64,000 bases of DNA from Epiperipatus broadwayi (Eukaryota; Onychophora; Udeonychophora; Euonychophora; Peripatidae), in contig JAQFVV010012416.1 of the NCBI GenBank assembly GCA_028023455.1, positions 8,811,967 through 8,875,966 on the forward strand, read 5' to 3'. The notes beneath the pieces were generated by a model. The model worked only from the letters and a program-made list of their open reading frames with translations, made no database searches and was not told the DNA's origin. Shown here piece after piece: positions 1-10,343 of this stretch. Both the position numbers and the translations under genes were made by a program. Each line of letters starts with the position of its first letter. Within the stretch, counting starts at the first letter, position 1.

Positions 1-1510
1 TTACACTCTTTAGACTTTTATTCTCTTCTACAGATTTCCTTGCTAATTCACAATTATACTTTCTGATATAATTTTCAACTCTTTTCCGCACCATTTTACA
101 AAAATCGAGATATTCAATCTTTTTAATACACCATTGTTGTATATCCTCATATTCCTTCTTTTCTTCATAAATTCTCTAGTCTCAGTAGAAATTTTATTGG
201 TCAATTGCTACTTTTTTCTACCAGCTATCTTTATTGCAGTTTTTAAAAGTGTACCAGTTATTTTCCTATTAATGCCATACAAATCTGAATCATGTTCAAA
301 ATCTAATACTTAAAACCGATTTTAAGTTCTAATTTAAATTCATTAGAATGTTTCTGAAGATTAGGAATATCAACTGTAAATATTGCTTTTCTTAATTTTT
401 GTCTCTCTAGTTTTGCATTAACATGTATCTTGCATCTTACTTATCGATGATCACTTCCTGTATTAAATTTATTAAGAACATTACAATCTTGAAATATGTA
501 TTTTCTGTTAGTCAAAATATAATCCAATTCTGCTGTACCTTCTTTTGGATGCTTCCATGTCCATTTCCTTTTAACATTATTCTCAAAAAAAGAATTCATT
601 ATAGTTTTCATTTTTCTGCAAACTCCACAAGTCTATGTCATCTCTCATTTCTATACCATAACCAAAATTACCTACAACATTTTCATCTTTCATTTTTTTA
701 CCAATTCTAGCATTAAAGTCTCCCATAACAATTTTAAAATGTAGTTTACTCTGATCAAAAGCCTTTTGTACATCCATATAAAAATCTTCTATAACTTCAT
801 TAGTATGAGAATTTGTTGGGGGCATAAACGTGAATTATCTGCATTTGGTACCTGCTATTAAGTTGTAAAACTAATCTTGCCACTCTGTCCGATACACCAT
901 CAATCTCCACAATGTCCTTCCATTTTTTATTTATAATGAATCCTACTCCATTTGTATTTCCAACATTTGTGCCTTTATAGTAGAGTATATGTCCATTTTT
1001 TAAATTGTTTCTTCACCTTTTCTTCTAACTTTACAAAGTCCAATAATGTCCCATTTAATATAAGACAGTTCTTCTAACTCTTGCAATCTTCCTTCACTTA
1101 AAAGTGATCTGCAGCTGTAAGTACCTAAATAAAAAGTCATCATCAAATGGCAGCCTGAGTCCACAACCAGGGGATTCTTAGCACCCTCCGTCTTAGGCCA
1201 CCAACCGCTGCCTTGGTTGGTGACTTTACAATCTCCTGGAAATAAGGGCCATGATTTATTTTTGTCTGTCATGATTGTATATATTGGAAAAAATATTCTT
1301 AAACTCAGAGGTAAAAAGCCAATAAACTCACCACGCTGACTAATGCGTGTTGGTGAGCAGCCCATCCATGTTCATATACTATATAAATAATCACATAGTA
1401 ATAACAGCTGCAATGACAAGAACGTATGAGTGGACATTAGGAGTTTGCCCTGCTTGGTTCCTTTAAGGCCTCCAAGAGGAATCAAAGGGTCTTCTTTCAG
1501 TTAATAGCAA
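1..1510 (-). mobile_element. RTE-clade LINE fragment, 5' part
   Basis: The minus strand carries the RTE 5' region and endonuclease domain, running off the left edge of the window. Visible pieces are SCRSLLSEGRLQELEE then IKWDIIGLCKVRRKGEE, with the APE-type endonuclease start near 1010-1130, a KIVMGDFNARIGK motif near 700, and the region ending in SDHR near 440. Frames are broken in several places, so it is a dead copy. Up to about position 1505 it aligns by eye with the copy at 34.9-37.3 kb, which marks the 5' end of the element. Confidence 0.85.
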
Positions 1511-3549
1511 ACTCCTTTCTGCAGCCGTCAAGGTATTAGTCTCATTTAAATCAAAGAGGTTTACATATTTGAACATAGCAGGTTGTCCTTTAAAGCATAA
1601 CTTCTACACAATAGAATGAGAGGAAGTCTTATTATTGCTGATAAAAAATCTAGATATTTAAACTGAAAACTGCTGTTAAACAAGGTTTCCATTTTTAAAT
1701 ATTTTAATTGAAGTTGGAAAATCGGTTTGTTTGTTGGTATGTTAGATTGTAAGCATTTTACCATTTTTAAGTTAGAATGAAATTTTAAAATTGAGATTTA
1801 ATACATTTAAATTCAATAGAATTGCTTAAAATTTGGTATGTAACTAACATCAGGCTAATCCATATGGTACACTATTTTTTTTGGTGGGTCACCTAGATTC
1901 TTAAATATGAAACAGAGTGAGGAAAATATTGAATATTTTAATATTTCAAATTTAAAAATTTTTCTTAAAACTTTCATTTGTTTTAAGTAAGACTCACAGA
2001 ATGATATAAAACTTTTTTAAAGTAATAAAAAAGTTTGTTTATAATATAGTTTTAATGTTCTTTAAAAAAAATTTCTTTCAAATAACAAGAAAAAATGTCA
2101 AACAATTTTAAATAGATTTCTTATACATATATAATTATACAAAAAATAGAAACAATACATGCTAGCTGAAATCTATATAAAAATTTTGATCACTCTATAC
2201 CTATATTAGGTTGTTTTCTATTCCATTGTGTCAGCCACGTGATGGCGCTATTTGTAGGTCAATTCTTAGAAATATACCGTTTCAGCGGTCTACACCCAAC
2301 CTAAAAGGTTTCTTTCCATGATAAAACACAGAAAGTCCTCGCAGCAGCCTCAGCCAACCTAAGATACTTCTTTCTATGATAAAACACAGAGTCCCCGCTA
2401 GCTAGCCAGTCTGGATTTTTTCTATGCTAAAAGCACGACAAATGCTTATTGGCTGCCATAGTTGGTTGTGTTCTTAACTTTATCGTAATTCTAGAATGTC
2501 TATTTTCTCTATAGTTTTGTGTGAGTGTGTGGATTTTAGACTGTCGTAATTATTTAAAATTTCATTACAAAGGGTTTTTTTTCAAGTGCTCCAGTCTACT
2601 GTTACATTGTAACTTTATTAACAATGTTGGGAAGGTTCCATTACGAATGTGTAACCCTCAAAAATTGTTTTTAAGGATGCGGTAAAGCAGTATTTCGATG
2701 ACCACGTGAAAAGTAATGTTTTCACGAGAATTTGTCCATGACAAGTTACTTTTTATATATACGCACAAACAAAAACAACCCAGTATCTGATTATTAATTA
2801 CTGTCCAAAAAAAAAAATAGTCAGGTATTATTTTTACATTTACTATTTAAATAAGATTAGTTTTTATATCTACACACTAACAAAAACAACCCAGTTTCTG
2901 ATTAATTAGTCAAAAAAAAGAAAAGCACATTGGTCGTGTTTGATTTTTAAATGTAGTATTTGAATTATGGTACTTTTTATATATACACAATAACAAAAAG
3001 AACCCACTTTCTGATTAATTACTGTCCAAAAAATGCAAAATAGTCGGGTATCATTTTTCAATTGAGTATTTCAATGAGAGTCCTTTTTATATATACACAC
3101 TAACAAAAAGAACCCACTTTCTGATTAATTACAGTCCAAAAAAAAAGGCAAATTAGTTTTGAAAATTTAGTGTAAATTTTTAAATGTTGTGGGTAAATTG
3201 AATAATATAGAATTGCATATTATTTTCTATTACAAAAAGACCGCAACTTTTTATATATATACACACAAAGAAAATAAAACCCACTTTCTGATTAAATACT
3301 GTCTATACCAAAAAAAAAGGTATTCGGGTATCATTTTTCAATTTAGTATTTAAATAATATTACTTTTGATATCTACACACTAACAAAAACAATCCACTTT
3401 CTGATTCATTACTGTCCAAAAAAAAAAAAGCAAAATAGTCGAGTATCATTTTTAAATATAGTATTTAAATAATGGTACTTTTTATATATACACACTATTG
3501 TTATATATAGAGTAAGTTAAAAACAAACTCTTATGAAGCTTCAAAAATA

Positions 3550-3604
3550 CCCTCAACCTCAGACCGCGGTTTCTGCCTCTAGTGTCATCAGTGAGGTGCT
3601 AGGG
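3550..3604 (-). ncRNA. Type I hammerhead ribozyme, family 1 copy a
   Basis: On the minus strand the core CTGATGA, then GAAA, then the cleavage triplet GTC are in order. Stem I forms from ACCTCA/TGAGGT plus CCCT/AGGG with a small internal loop. Stem III is the self-complementary ACCGCGGT. The predicted cut lies between 3562 and 3561. Stem II is weak (ACTAGAGG region, with an A-A mismatch at its base). Confidence 0.75.
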
Positions 3605-3918
3605 AATAAAAATACTAGAACTAGTCCAGCATTTTATCAATGCCTAACTATTGAGAAGAAAATCTGAAACTTTCAGACATTTAAATGTCCAAAAATCCAG
3701 CTATCTAACTCAAATAGCCGTATGTGACTGAACTAAGTTCAGATACACCATATATTAATAGCTCTAGCAATATAAAATCGCCAAAGCATTAATAGCAAAA
3801 AACTAAAATTAAATTGATAAAAAATCAAGTCATATGACCTAATTTTAATAAAGCTCCTATTTACAAATGTTATATATAGAGTAAGTTAAAAACAAACTCT
3901 TATGAAGCTTCAAAAATA

Positions 3919-3973
3919 CCCTCAATCTCAGACCGCGGTTTCTGCCTCTAGCGTCATCAGTGAGGTGCTAGGG
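3919..3973 (-). ncRNA. Type I hammerhead ribozyme, family 1 copy b
   Basis: Exactly one unit (369 bp) from copy a, same strand, with all core bases retained. Stem I has one extra mismatch (TGAGAT in place of TGAGGT). The predicted cut lies between 3931 and 3930. Confidence 0.72.
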
Positions 3974-4158
3974 AATAAAAATACTAGAACTAGTCCAGCA
4001 TTTTATCAATGCCTAACTATCTGAACTTAGTTCAGTCACATACGGCTATTTGAGTTAGATAGCTGGATTTTTGGTCATTTAAATGTCTGAAAGTTTCAGA
4101 TTTTCTTCTCAATAGTTAGGCATTGATAAAATGCTGGACTAGTTCTAGTATTTTTATT

Positions 4159-4213
4159 CCCTAGCACCTCACTGATGACGCTAGAGGCAGAAACCGCGGT
4201 CTGAGGTTGAGGG
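4159..4213 (+). ncRNA. Type I hammerhead ribozyme, family 1 copy c
   Basis: Plus-strand copy in the inverted arm: CTGATGA at 4172-4178, GAAA at 4190-4193, cleavage triplet GTC ending at C4201. Stem I is ACCTCA (4166-4171) with TGAGGT (4202-4207), extended by CCCT/AGGG. Stem III is ACC/GGT with a two-base loop and is fully self-complementary. Stem II (4179-4189) has only G-C, C-G and a U-G pair above a C-A mismatch. Confidence 0.78.
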
Positions 4214-4768
4214 TATTTTTGAAGCTTCATAAGAGTTTGTTTTTAACTTACTCTATATATAACATTTGTAAATAGGAGCTTTATTAAAATTAGGTCATAT
4301 GACTTGATTTTTTATCAATATACACACTAATAAAAAGAACCCACTTTCAGATTAATTACTGTCAAAAAAAAAAGCAAATTACTCGGGTATCATTTTTAAA
4401 TTTAGCGTGAATGTAGAAATTTTGCGTAAATTGAAAAATGTATAATTGCGTATTATTTTCCATTAAAAAAATACCTTAACTTTTTATAGATACACACAAA
4501 CAAAAACAATCCATTTTATGATTAATTACTGTCCAAAAAACGTAAATTATCCAGCTATCATTTTTAAATTTAATGTGAATTTCTAAATTTTTGTTTTTTA
4601 AATAGTAATATTATTTACTATTAGTTACTCTAATTTCCTATTACAAAACTGAAGAAGCCGATATTTATATAGAATCACAGTCCCAGCCCGGAATTGTAAT
4701 ATGTATATGTTTTTGATTAGCATCAACAACATCAAACGGCTGACATGAGAGAATAGAAAACAACCTAT

Positions 4769-4850
4769 ATTATTCCAGCCATACTTCCTCTTTCAAATAA
4801 AGTAAGCTTGGATTTTACTACTATACTCAAAAGGAAATGGCTAGAATAAT
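4769..4850. repeat. Small palindromic hairpin
   Basis: TATTATTCCAGCCAT at about 4769-4783 and its near-perfect inverse ATGGCTAGAATAATA at about 4836-4850 enclose ~50 bp. It abuts the right end of the 2.56 kb element and may be a small MITE remnant. Confidence 0.4.
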
Positions 4851-5259
4851 ATACCTATGGAACATTTCAAAGATACATAATTATATACACATACTAAATA
4901 TGACATACTGCAGAATTATCTAGTGATATTATATACATTAAATGTGTGAAATTGATTTAAAGTAAAATTATATGTATTAAATGAAGTCTATAATATAGTT
5001 TTGGTAAACCTTTTTTTAAAAAAAAAACAAATAATTATTTCCAATCAAAAGCAAAAATGTCAAACACTTTCCACTTAAAAGAATATTTCATATTTCAATC
5101 ACTTATATGCACATATATTATTATGTACACATTAAATATGATATATACATAAGGGGTATACATTTTAACTTCTAGTAAAAATATCTAGTGATATTATTTT
5201 ACATTTTTTTTACTGTGCCAATATTAAACAGTTAAAAATAAATAATTTTTTTTAAAATA

Positions 5260-5445
5260 TTAAATGCTTTTATTTACCATGCATTAAAAATAAAAAAATT
5301 ATTTTCTTCAACCACAATTGGATTTTTAGACTTAACTTGAAATAAAAGTATAAGTCAATCCCTATTTTTTATTTTAAAATCCCAGTTGTGGTTGAAGAAA
5401 CTTTTTTCCTTTTTAGTGCACAATTAAAAGCATTTAATATATAAA
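5260..5445. mobile_element. Small palindromic MITE (~185 bp)
   Basis: Inverted arms of about 60 bp (5262-5323 and 5383-5442) share AAATGCTTTTA at the outer edge and TCTTCAACCACAA at the inner edge. The loop is about 60 bp. The ends lie in TA-rich DNA, so a TA target duplication is possible but not provable. Confidence 0.6.
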
Positions 5446-6298
5446 AAAAAATTATCTCTATTATTATAACAGTAGCCTTTGAAACAGTTCATAAGCAGTT
5501 TCACAAAACAGACATCAAGATGCAACATAAAATTAATTTAATGATTGTGCCATTCCTGTAAATTCAAAAAAGAGCTGTAGAATGTTATTTTTCATGTTTG
5601 GAAGCAAACTATAAAGATTTTGGTTTAATAATTAATATTCAAAACGCTATAAAGTCCTTTATCAGCTAACGATGGGAAAAAAACTTCAAATTTGGATGAT
5701 TACCAACTACAAAATGTGAACTAATTTAAATAACTTGGAAACTTTTTAAATAAAAAATTGGGCTTAGATATACAGGTGCAACACAAACTTCAATGAACTA
5801 TTACTGCTTTTAACTAATTATAACATGCATAGAAGCAAGAAGTGGATGCTCCATTCCCCACTGACGTAATTATAACAAAATTGGAAAATTTATTTGATGA
5901 TAAGTTAAAAACTGAGAAATTCTAAACATATTATGAATTATAAAACTTATCAATAAATTAGCCAGCTTCTTTTTTTATGATAGTATAAAATCTGTTATTA
6001 TTAAAAAAATCTTTGAATTGCTTATGTTAAGCTATTGAATACAAAAACTTTAAAAAAATATTTTATGCTTAATTTGAACATGATTTTCATGAAAAAGGCA
6101 GGTCCTGAAAAATGTTATAAAGATTGTCTCAAAGATCACATGATCACTATCTCATACTAGCACAATAATTGTTATTAAACAATCCAAAACAAAGCAAAAC
6201 TCTCCATATAGTAGTGCCATCTTGTGCTAACAAGAGCAATCAATGGATGCCAGAAGGCTTGTGCATAAAATCCCTATCTAGTGCCTACTCATCCAATA

Positions 6299-6344
6299 TC
6301 CCCAGACTAGTTTCTGGCTTGTGGCCTTCATCAGTGAGGAGCCT
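6299..6344 (-). ncRNA. Type I hammerhead ribozyme, family 2 copy a
   Basis: On the minus strand: stem I strand TCCTCA, core CTGATGA (6334-6328), stem II GGC-CACAA-GCC flanked by an A-A mismatch, GAAAC (6314-6310), self-complementary stem III ACTAGT, and cleavage triplet GTC. The cut is predicted between 6305 and 6304, then TGGGGA closes stem I (six pairs, one G-U). Confidence 0.78.
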
Positions 6345-6792
6345 TGAATCTGAGAGCACTGCACCTAGATCTTAGGATCTAATGCAACCCTCCAGCACCC
6401 ACCTTTTAACTCTATTTAACTACAAAACTATGAGAATGAAATTGAAAACACTATTAATACTATATGGAGTTTTGCTTTGTTTTGGATTGTTTAATAACAA
6501 TTATTGTGCTAGTATAAGATAGTGATCATGTGATGTTTAGTGGTTTAACACCAATCCTGCCTAATAGGATAGTGGTGGCTATGGTTGTTAAAGAGCCAAA
6601 GACACCAAAATGTATGGGTACTGAATTGAGTTCAGACCCATATGACTATATAAGCTATTGAGCTTGGATTGAAAATATTAATAGTGTTTTCAATTTCATT
6701 CTCATAGTTTTGTAGTTAAATAGAGTTAAAAGGTGGGTGCTGGAGGGTTGCATTAGATCCTAAGATCTAGGTGCAGTGCTCTCAGATTCAAG

Positions 6793-6838
6793 GCTCCTCA
6801 CTGATGAAAGCCACAAGCCAGAAACTAGTCTGGGGATA
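6793..6838 (+). ncRNA. Type I hammerhead ribozyme, family 2 copy b
   Basis: Plus strand: TCCTCA (6795-6800), CTGATGA (6801-6807), GAAA (6821-6824), GTC ending at C6830, TGGGGA (6831-6836). Compared with copy a, one stem II base is changed (AGCC for GGCC), weakening stem II. Confidence 0.76.
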
Positions 6839-7295
6839 TTGGATGAGTAGGCACTAGATAGGGATTTTATGCACAAGCCTTCTGGCATCCATTGATTGCT
6901 CGTTAGCACAAGAGGGCACTACTATATGGAGAGTTTTGCTTTGTTTTGGATTGTTTAATTGTCTCAAAGACTATCAAAAAGTACAATAATGATAGCTTTC
7001 CTTTGGATAATGTGGCCGAAGGAAAAATTATAATTAGGCAAAGTGAAGTCTTCCATAAAAGTAAAATTAGTTGCAAAAATTTAAATAATGATGCAAGATA
7101 TCAAAGTAAAATACTAGTAATTGCCATATTTGTGATTCATGGATTAGTTTATCTAGTCATGACAAAACTTATCTTCAATTTTTTATTCTTTATTTTTCTA
7201 TCTTTTTATGTTTTCCTTGGAATCAGAATGACTATACTGTTTTATGAGTGGCTGCTAATGATAAATGATGATGGGTGACATATATAAGGTTTATA

Positions 7296-8733
7296 CACCT
7301 AGGTCTCGTTTTATACGGTAGATGGGTTCCTCAGAAAACGCGCACAAAAGAAATCGCACAAAAATAGACTTAACTTACCTTGAAAAATGGGGGATATGTA
7401 CAGTAATTTTCCAAAAATCACATAAAAGCAAAGCAACAACGTAAAATTACTTTAAAATTCGCATAAAAAAAAAAAAAATTAAATATGACTAATAAAAAAT
7501 TTCAAATTTGAAAAAAATTTATACAAGACAAACTTTTTTTATTTTTTTATTAACTATAGTATTTAATTTTATTCAAAACAATATATTTTTATGTATAATT
7601 TACATTTTTTTCATACATGTATGGTATTTTAATCATTATATCGCTATTGAGACATCAGATTCATCACAAGAGGAAATACAACTAGCGTCAACTTCATTTT
7701 TTTAAATTGGATTTGCCCAAACTAAAACGTTTTTCAATCGCTGTTGATCCTCCCATTTCGCTAAGCGATCTAAAATAGAAATTTTTGTTTCCAAAGAAAT
7801 TCATTTTCTTGGGTGTTTTTTCCTCTCCATTAGGGTAAACTAAAAGTTTAAAATAAAAATAAGAACTTAGACATACAATAATAAAAAGACACTGACTCAC
7901 CACTGTTGGCAAAATTTAATTAAAACTAACAATTAAAAATTAAATTCTTAATTTTGTCTTTAATTTTCAATTCCGTTTATAAATCAAATTTCATCGTTTC
8001 ACAACATATTAATTTCAGATCACGTTACGTAATTTTTAAATTGTTAATTACAATTAAAAATCTGATTTTAATTGTCAAATTTAATTGTGCCCACTGCTGT
8101 TACTCAATCTTTTAAAAATAAACTTGCGGACAGTAAATGATTAATTGATTACATACTCTTTTTTAAAAAAGCAAAAATACAACGTGATTTCAAATGCAAA
8201 AACAACAACATACATATTATAGGCATCGATAACATTTGAACAGATTTACATTATAATCTTGTAAAATTTATTACTTGCGGACACTAAATGATTGATTACG
8301 TATTCTTTTTTAAAAAGTAAAAATAGAATGTGATTTAAAATGCAAAAACAATATGAATAGTATAGGCATCAATAACGTTTGAACAGATTTACATTATAAT
8401 CTTGTAAAATGTAATATAAAATGGGGGAATCCTGATTTTAAGTGAATTATGAACTTCTTTATTGCATAAAATCTATTACATTACTATTATAAAGCGCTGA
8501 AAATATTGAAATTATTAGATGGAAGTCGAATTCCGATAATGCGCTATTACTTTAAATATGGTGTGTGCACGAAATTTATATTTAAAGTAATAGCGCAATA
8601 TCAGAGTTTGACTTCTCATCTAATAATTTTTATTGCATAAAAGAAAACCGCATACAAAGATACTAAGAAGAAACATGAATCGCATAACTTCAAAATCACA
8701 TTAAATAAATCTGCATAAAACGAGACCCGGATG
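7296..8733 (+). mobile_element. pogo/Tigger-like DNA transposon, copy 1 (1438 bp)
   Basis: Ends are inverted CACCTAGGTCTCGTTTTATA and its counterpart, flanked by TA on both sides. The subterminal GGTTCCTCAGAAAACGCGC is conserved in all copies and resembles Tigger-type ends (a run like GTTTTACGCGGTAGATAGG), with TA duplications as in the Tc1/mariner/pogo group. A region at 7694-7912 (minus) with NGEEKTPKKMN is shared with copy 4, but I do not recognise it as a known domain. A 160-bp palindrome is nested at 8472-8631. Confidence 0.72.
8472..8631. mobile_element. 160-bp palindromic insert nested in pogo-like copy 1
   Basis: Long inverted arms (TAGATGGAAGTCGAATTCCG at the start of one arm) with a short loop are flanked by the direct repeat ATTGCATAAAA (8461-8471 and 8632-8642). 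The pogo-like copy at 16054-17263 has a single (C)GCATAAAA at this point and no palindrome, i.e. an empty site. The same insert occurs in copies 2, 4 and 5. Confidence 0.7.
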
Positions 8734-8735
8734 TA

Positions 8736-10337
8736 TAACGATTAACAAATATTCATAACATGATAACTATAAAGAACTTTAATTTTCTACTCAATTGATA
8801 AAAATAACCATATCATTTTTCTTTTAAGCATAAAAAAAAAAAACAAATTTTTATTTGGAAACTGAAATATAAATATCCATCAAGAACAAGATTTTAGATA
8901 AAATAAAATAGTAAACTCAATTCAGTATCCAGGAGTATTTACCCTAAAAAGTCATAGCAATCAATGTGTTAAAGATAAAATACTTATAATAGACAATTTT
9001 ATAAATATATATATTAATTGTAAATTATTTATTTATATAGCCCAGTATTTATCTGTAAATATTCAGAAGGAAATTAGCCTTCACACTTGCACTGTTTAAT
9101 TTTGAATCAAGCACTGAATTAAGCTCAGTAAGTAAGAGTTGGCTTATATATGGATAAGCTCCAAGGACAAGTGATCACTTGTTCTTTTAAAACTTCTCAT
9201 GGGGTGAGTGCATGTAAATTTCTACTTAAATATATATATTAATAAATAATTTTATGCATAATATACTTCTTATATATGTTTAATTTAATTTACATAAGTT
9301 CAAACTATATCATTTTTCTTTTCTTCATTTTATCATTGTGATGATGAATGTTTAACACAATCAAATTATGTCAAACATAAGGACAAATAAATATAAAAGT
9401 ATGCAAACAAACCCGAACAAGTCTATTTAAATATTAAGAATGTTGTTTTAAGGATTAATTAAATATTAACAAATATTAACAATTTTTATTATTTATGTTC
9501 TTTATTACAACCACAATGGATTTATACAAAACTGTTAGGATTCAAATCTGATTCTTATAAATATAAATTAAAATAATAAGATTTTAAACAAAAGTTAAAC
9601 AGGCCAAAAAAAAAAGCAATAAATAGAAACAAATTAACACATGGGGGGGGGGGGAGATATATAAATTGCTTAAAAATATATACACAACTTAATGCATCAA
9701 TAAAGTGATATTTATTCCGTTTATAAATAAAAAAATTAATAAAATATTAAGTCTAATTCAAAAAATGATTTATAAAGGTGACAGGGGAGGCAATAAAAAA
9801 TATGTTATTAAAATATTAGCCAGAAAATCTATGTAGAAAATAATACTGGACTGTGAAGAATATATAACTTCCAAAACCATTTGATCACTGTATTTAGCAA
9901 TAGACTACAATCCATTAGGAACACTAAGTAGGATAATATAATGAACAGACATAAAAACTTTTATTGGATAGTTTTAGAAAATATGGTAAAAATATTATAT
10001 ATATTTACATTGTAATTTCTTTTCATTTGGTTAAGATTGTGAATATATATAAAAACCACTTGTGAACATTTGTTTAATTGAATAAAATACATAAAAACTA
10101 CTTATGAAAATTTGTTTAATTGAATAAAAAATAAAAATTTTGCCAAAGTAAAACCATAATTTATAGTCATTATATTTATAATAATTAAAATTAAAATATA
10201 TATAACCAAAAAATAATTACATACATCTTAAGAAAATATATATATATTCACACACATGTATGGTATGATATGAGTGTACAAACATACAGTGTATATATAT
10301 ATATAAGTATACACACACAAAGATTTTCTTCTTTGAT
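8736..10337. other. AT-rich sequence, no gene seen
   Basis: Simple AT sequence downstream of the BTBD10-like gene. It holds a perfect 16-bp palindrome (ACAAGTGATCACTTGT, 9167-9182), a G-run (9644-9655) and (TA)n/(CA)n tracts near 10.2-10.3 kb. Confidence 0.6.
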
Positions 10338-10343
10338 TTTATT
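10338..10343 (-). terminator. Candidate poly(A) signal of the BTBD10-like gene
   Basis: AATAAA on the minus strand lies about 470 nt after the stop codon. It is followed within about 20 nt by a TTTGTGTGTGTATAC stretch, a typical GT-rich downstream element. This would give a 3'UTR of roughly 490 nt. Other AATAAA matches occur by chance in such AT-rich DNA, so this is a best candidate only. Confidence 0.5.

Larger units (their letters stand above)
3498..4318. mobile_element. Inverted-dimer hammerhead ribozyme element, family 1 (821 bp)
   Basis: The insertion consists of one full 369-bp unit (3500-3868) and a partial second unit (3869-4020) in the same direction, then an inverted stretch (4021-4318) that is the reverse complement of the end of one unit plus the start of the next. 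The direction changes at a short palindrome, CTGAACTTAGTTCAG. All three units contain a hammerhead ribozyme motif. TATACACACTA occurs at both borders (3487-3497 and 4319-4329) and splits a monomer of the surrounding array, as expected of a target-site duplication. There is no protein coding. The closest known class is the retrozymes, ribozyme-bearing tandem-unit retroelements; the inverted arrangement is unusual. Confidence 0.8.
2745..4620 (+). repeat. Tandem array of 110-165 bp monomers
   Basis: About eight monomers begin near 2748, 2860, 2973, 3083, 3249, 3364, 3479/4319 and 4485. Each has TTTTTATATATACACACTAA, then a CCCACTTTCTGATTAATTAC-like stretch, an A-run, and GGGTATCATTTTTAAATTTA. 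Two monomers are longer because they carry an extra ~50 bp segment. The monomer starting at 3479 is split by the ribozyme-bearing insertion. Confidence 0.85.
2208..4766. mobile_element. 2.56 kb element with ~35 bp terminal inverted repeats
   Basis: The ends are inverted copies beginning AGGTTGTTTTCTATTC and containing TGTCAGCC further in (2208-2241 and 4734-4766). ATATT flanks both sides (2203-2207 and 4767-4771), which could be a 5-bp target duplication, though in AT-rich DNA this is weak evidence. There is no transposase frame. The inside is mostly a tandem array of ~110-165 bp monomers, so this is a non-autonomous element of unknown superfamily. Two ~50 bp direct repeats with ATGATAAAACACAGA lie near the left end (about 2288-2395). 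It carries a later insertion at 3498-4318. Confidence 0.6.
6136..6957. mobile_element. Inverted-dimer hammerhead ribozyme element, family 2 (822 bp)
   Basis: Two oppositely oriented arms (6136-6462, ribozyme on minus; 6463-6957, ribozyme on plus) each run past the end of one repeat unit into the start of the next. The unit is about 462 bp, measured from the repeated TATATGGAG...TTTTGCTTTG start at 6461 and 6923. ATTGTCTCAAAGA flanks the element perfectly (6123-6135 and 6958-6970), a 12-13 bp target-site duplication. Unit sequence is unrelated to family 1 outside the ribozyme. There is no plausible coding; frames seen here and just to the right are chance. The inverted arms can form a long hairpin. 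Confidence 0.82.

Noticed and set aside
6946-7278. 110-codon plus-strand frame just right of the family 2 ribozyme element
   Set aside because: It starts inside the element and runs across the target duplication into AT-rich DNA. The hydrophobic C-terminal half is what poly(T)-rich sequence gives, and there is no splice or family support.
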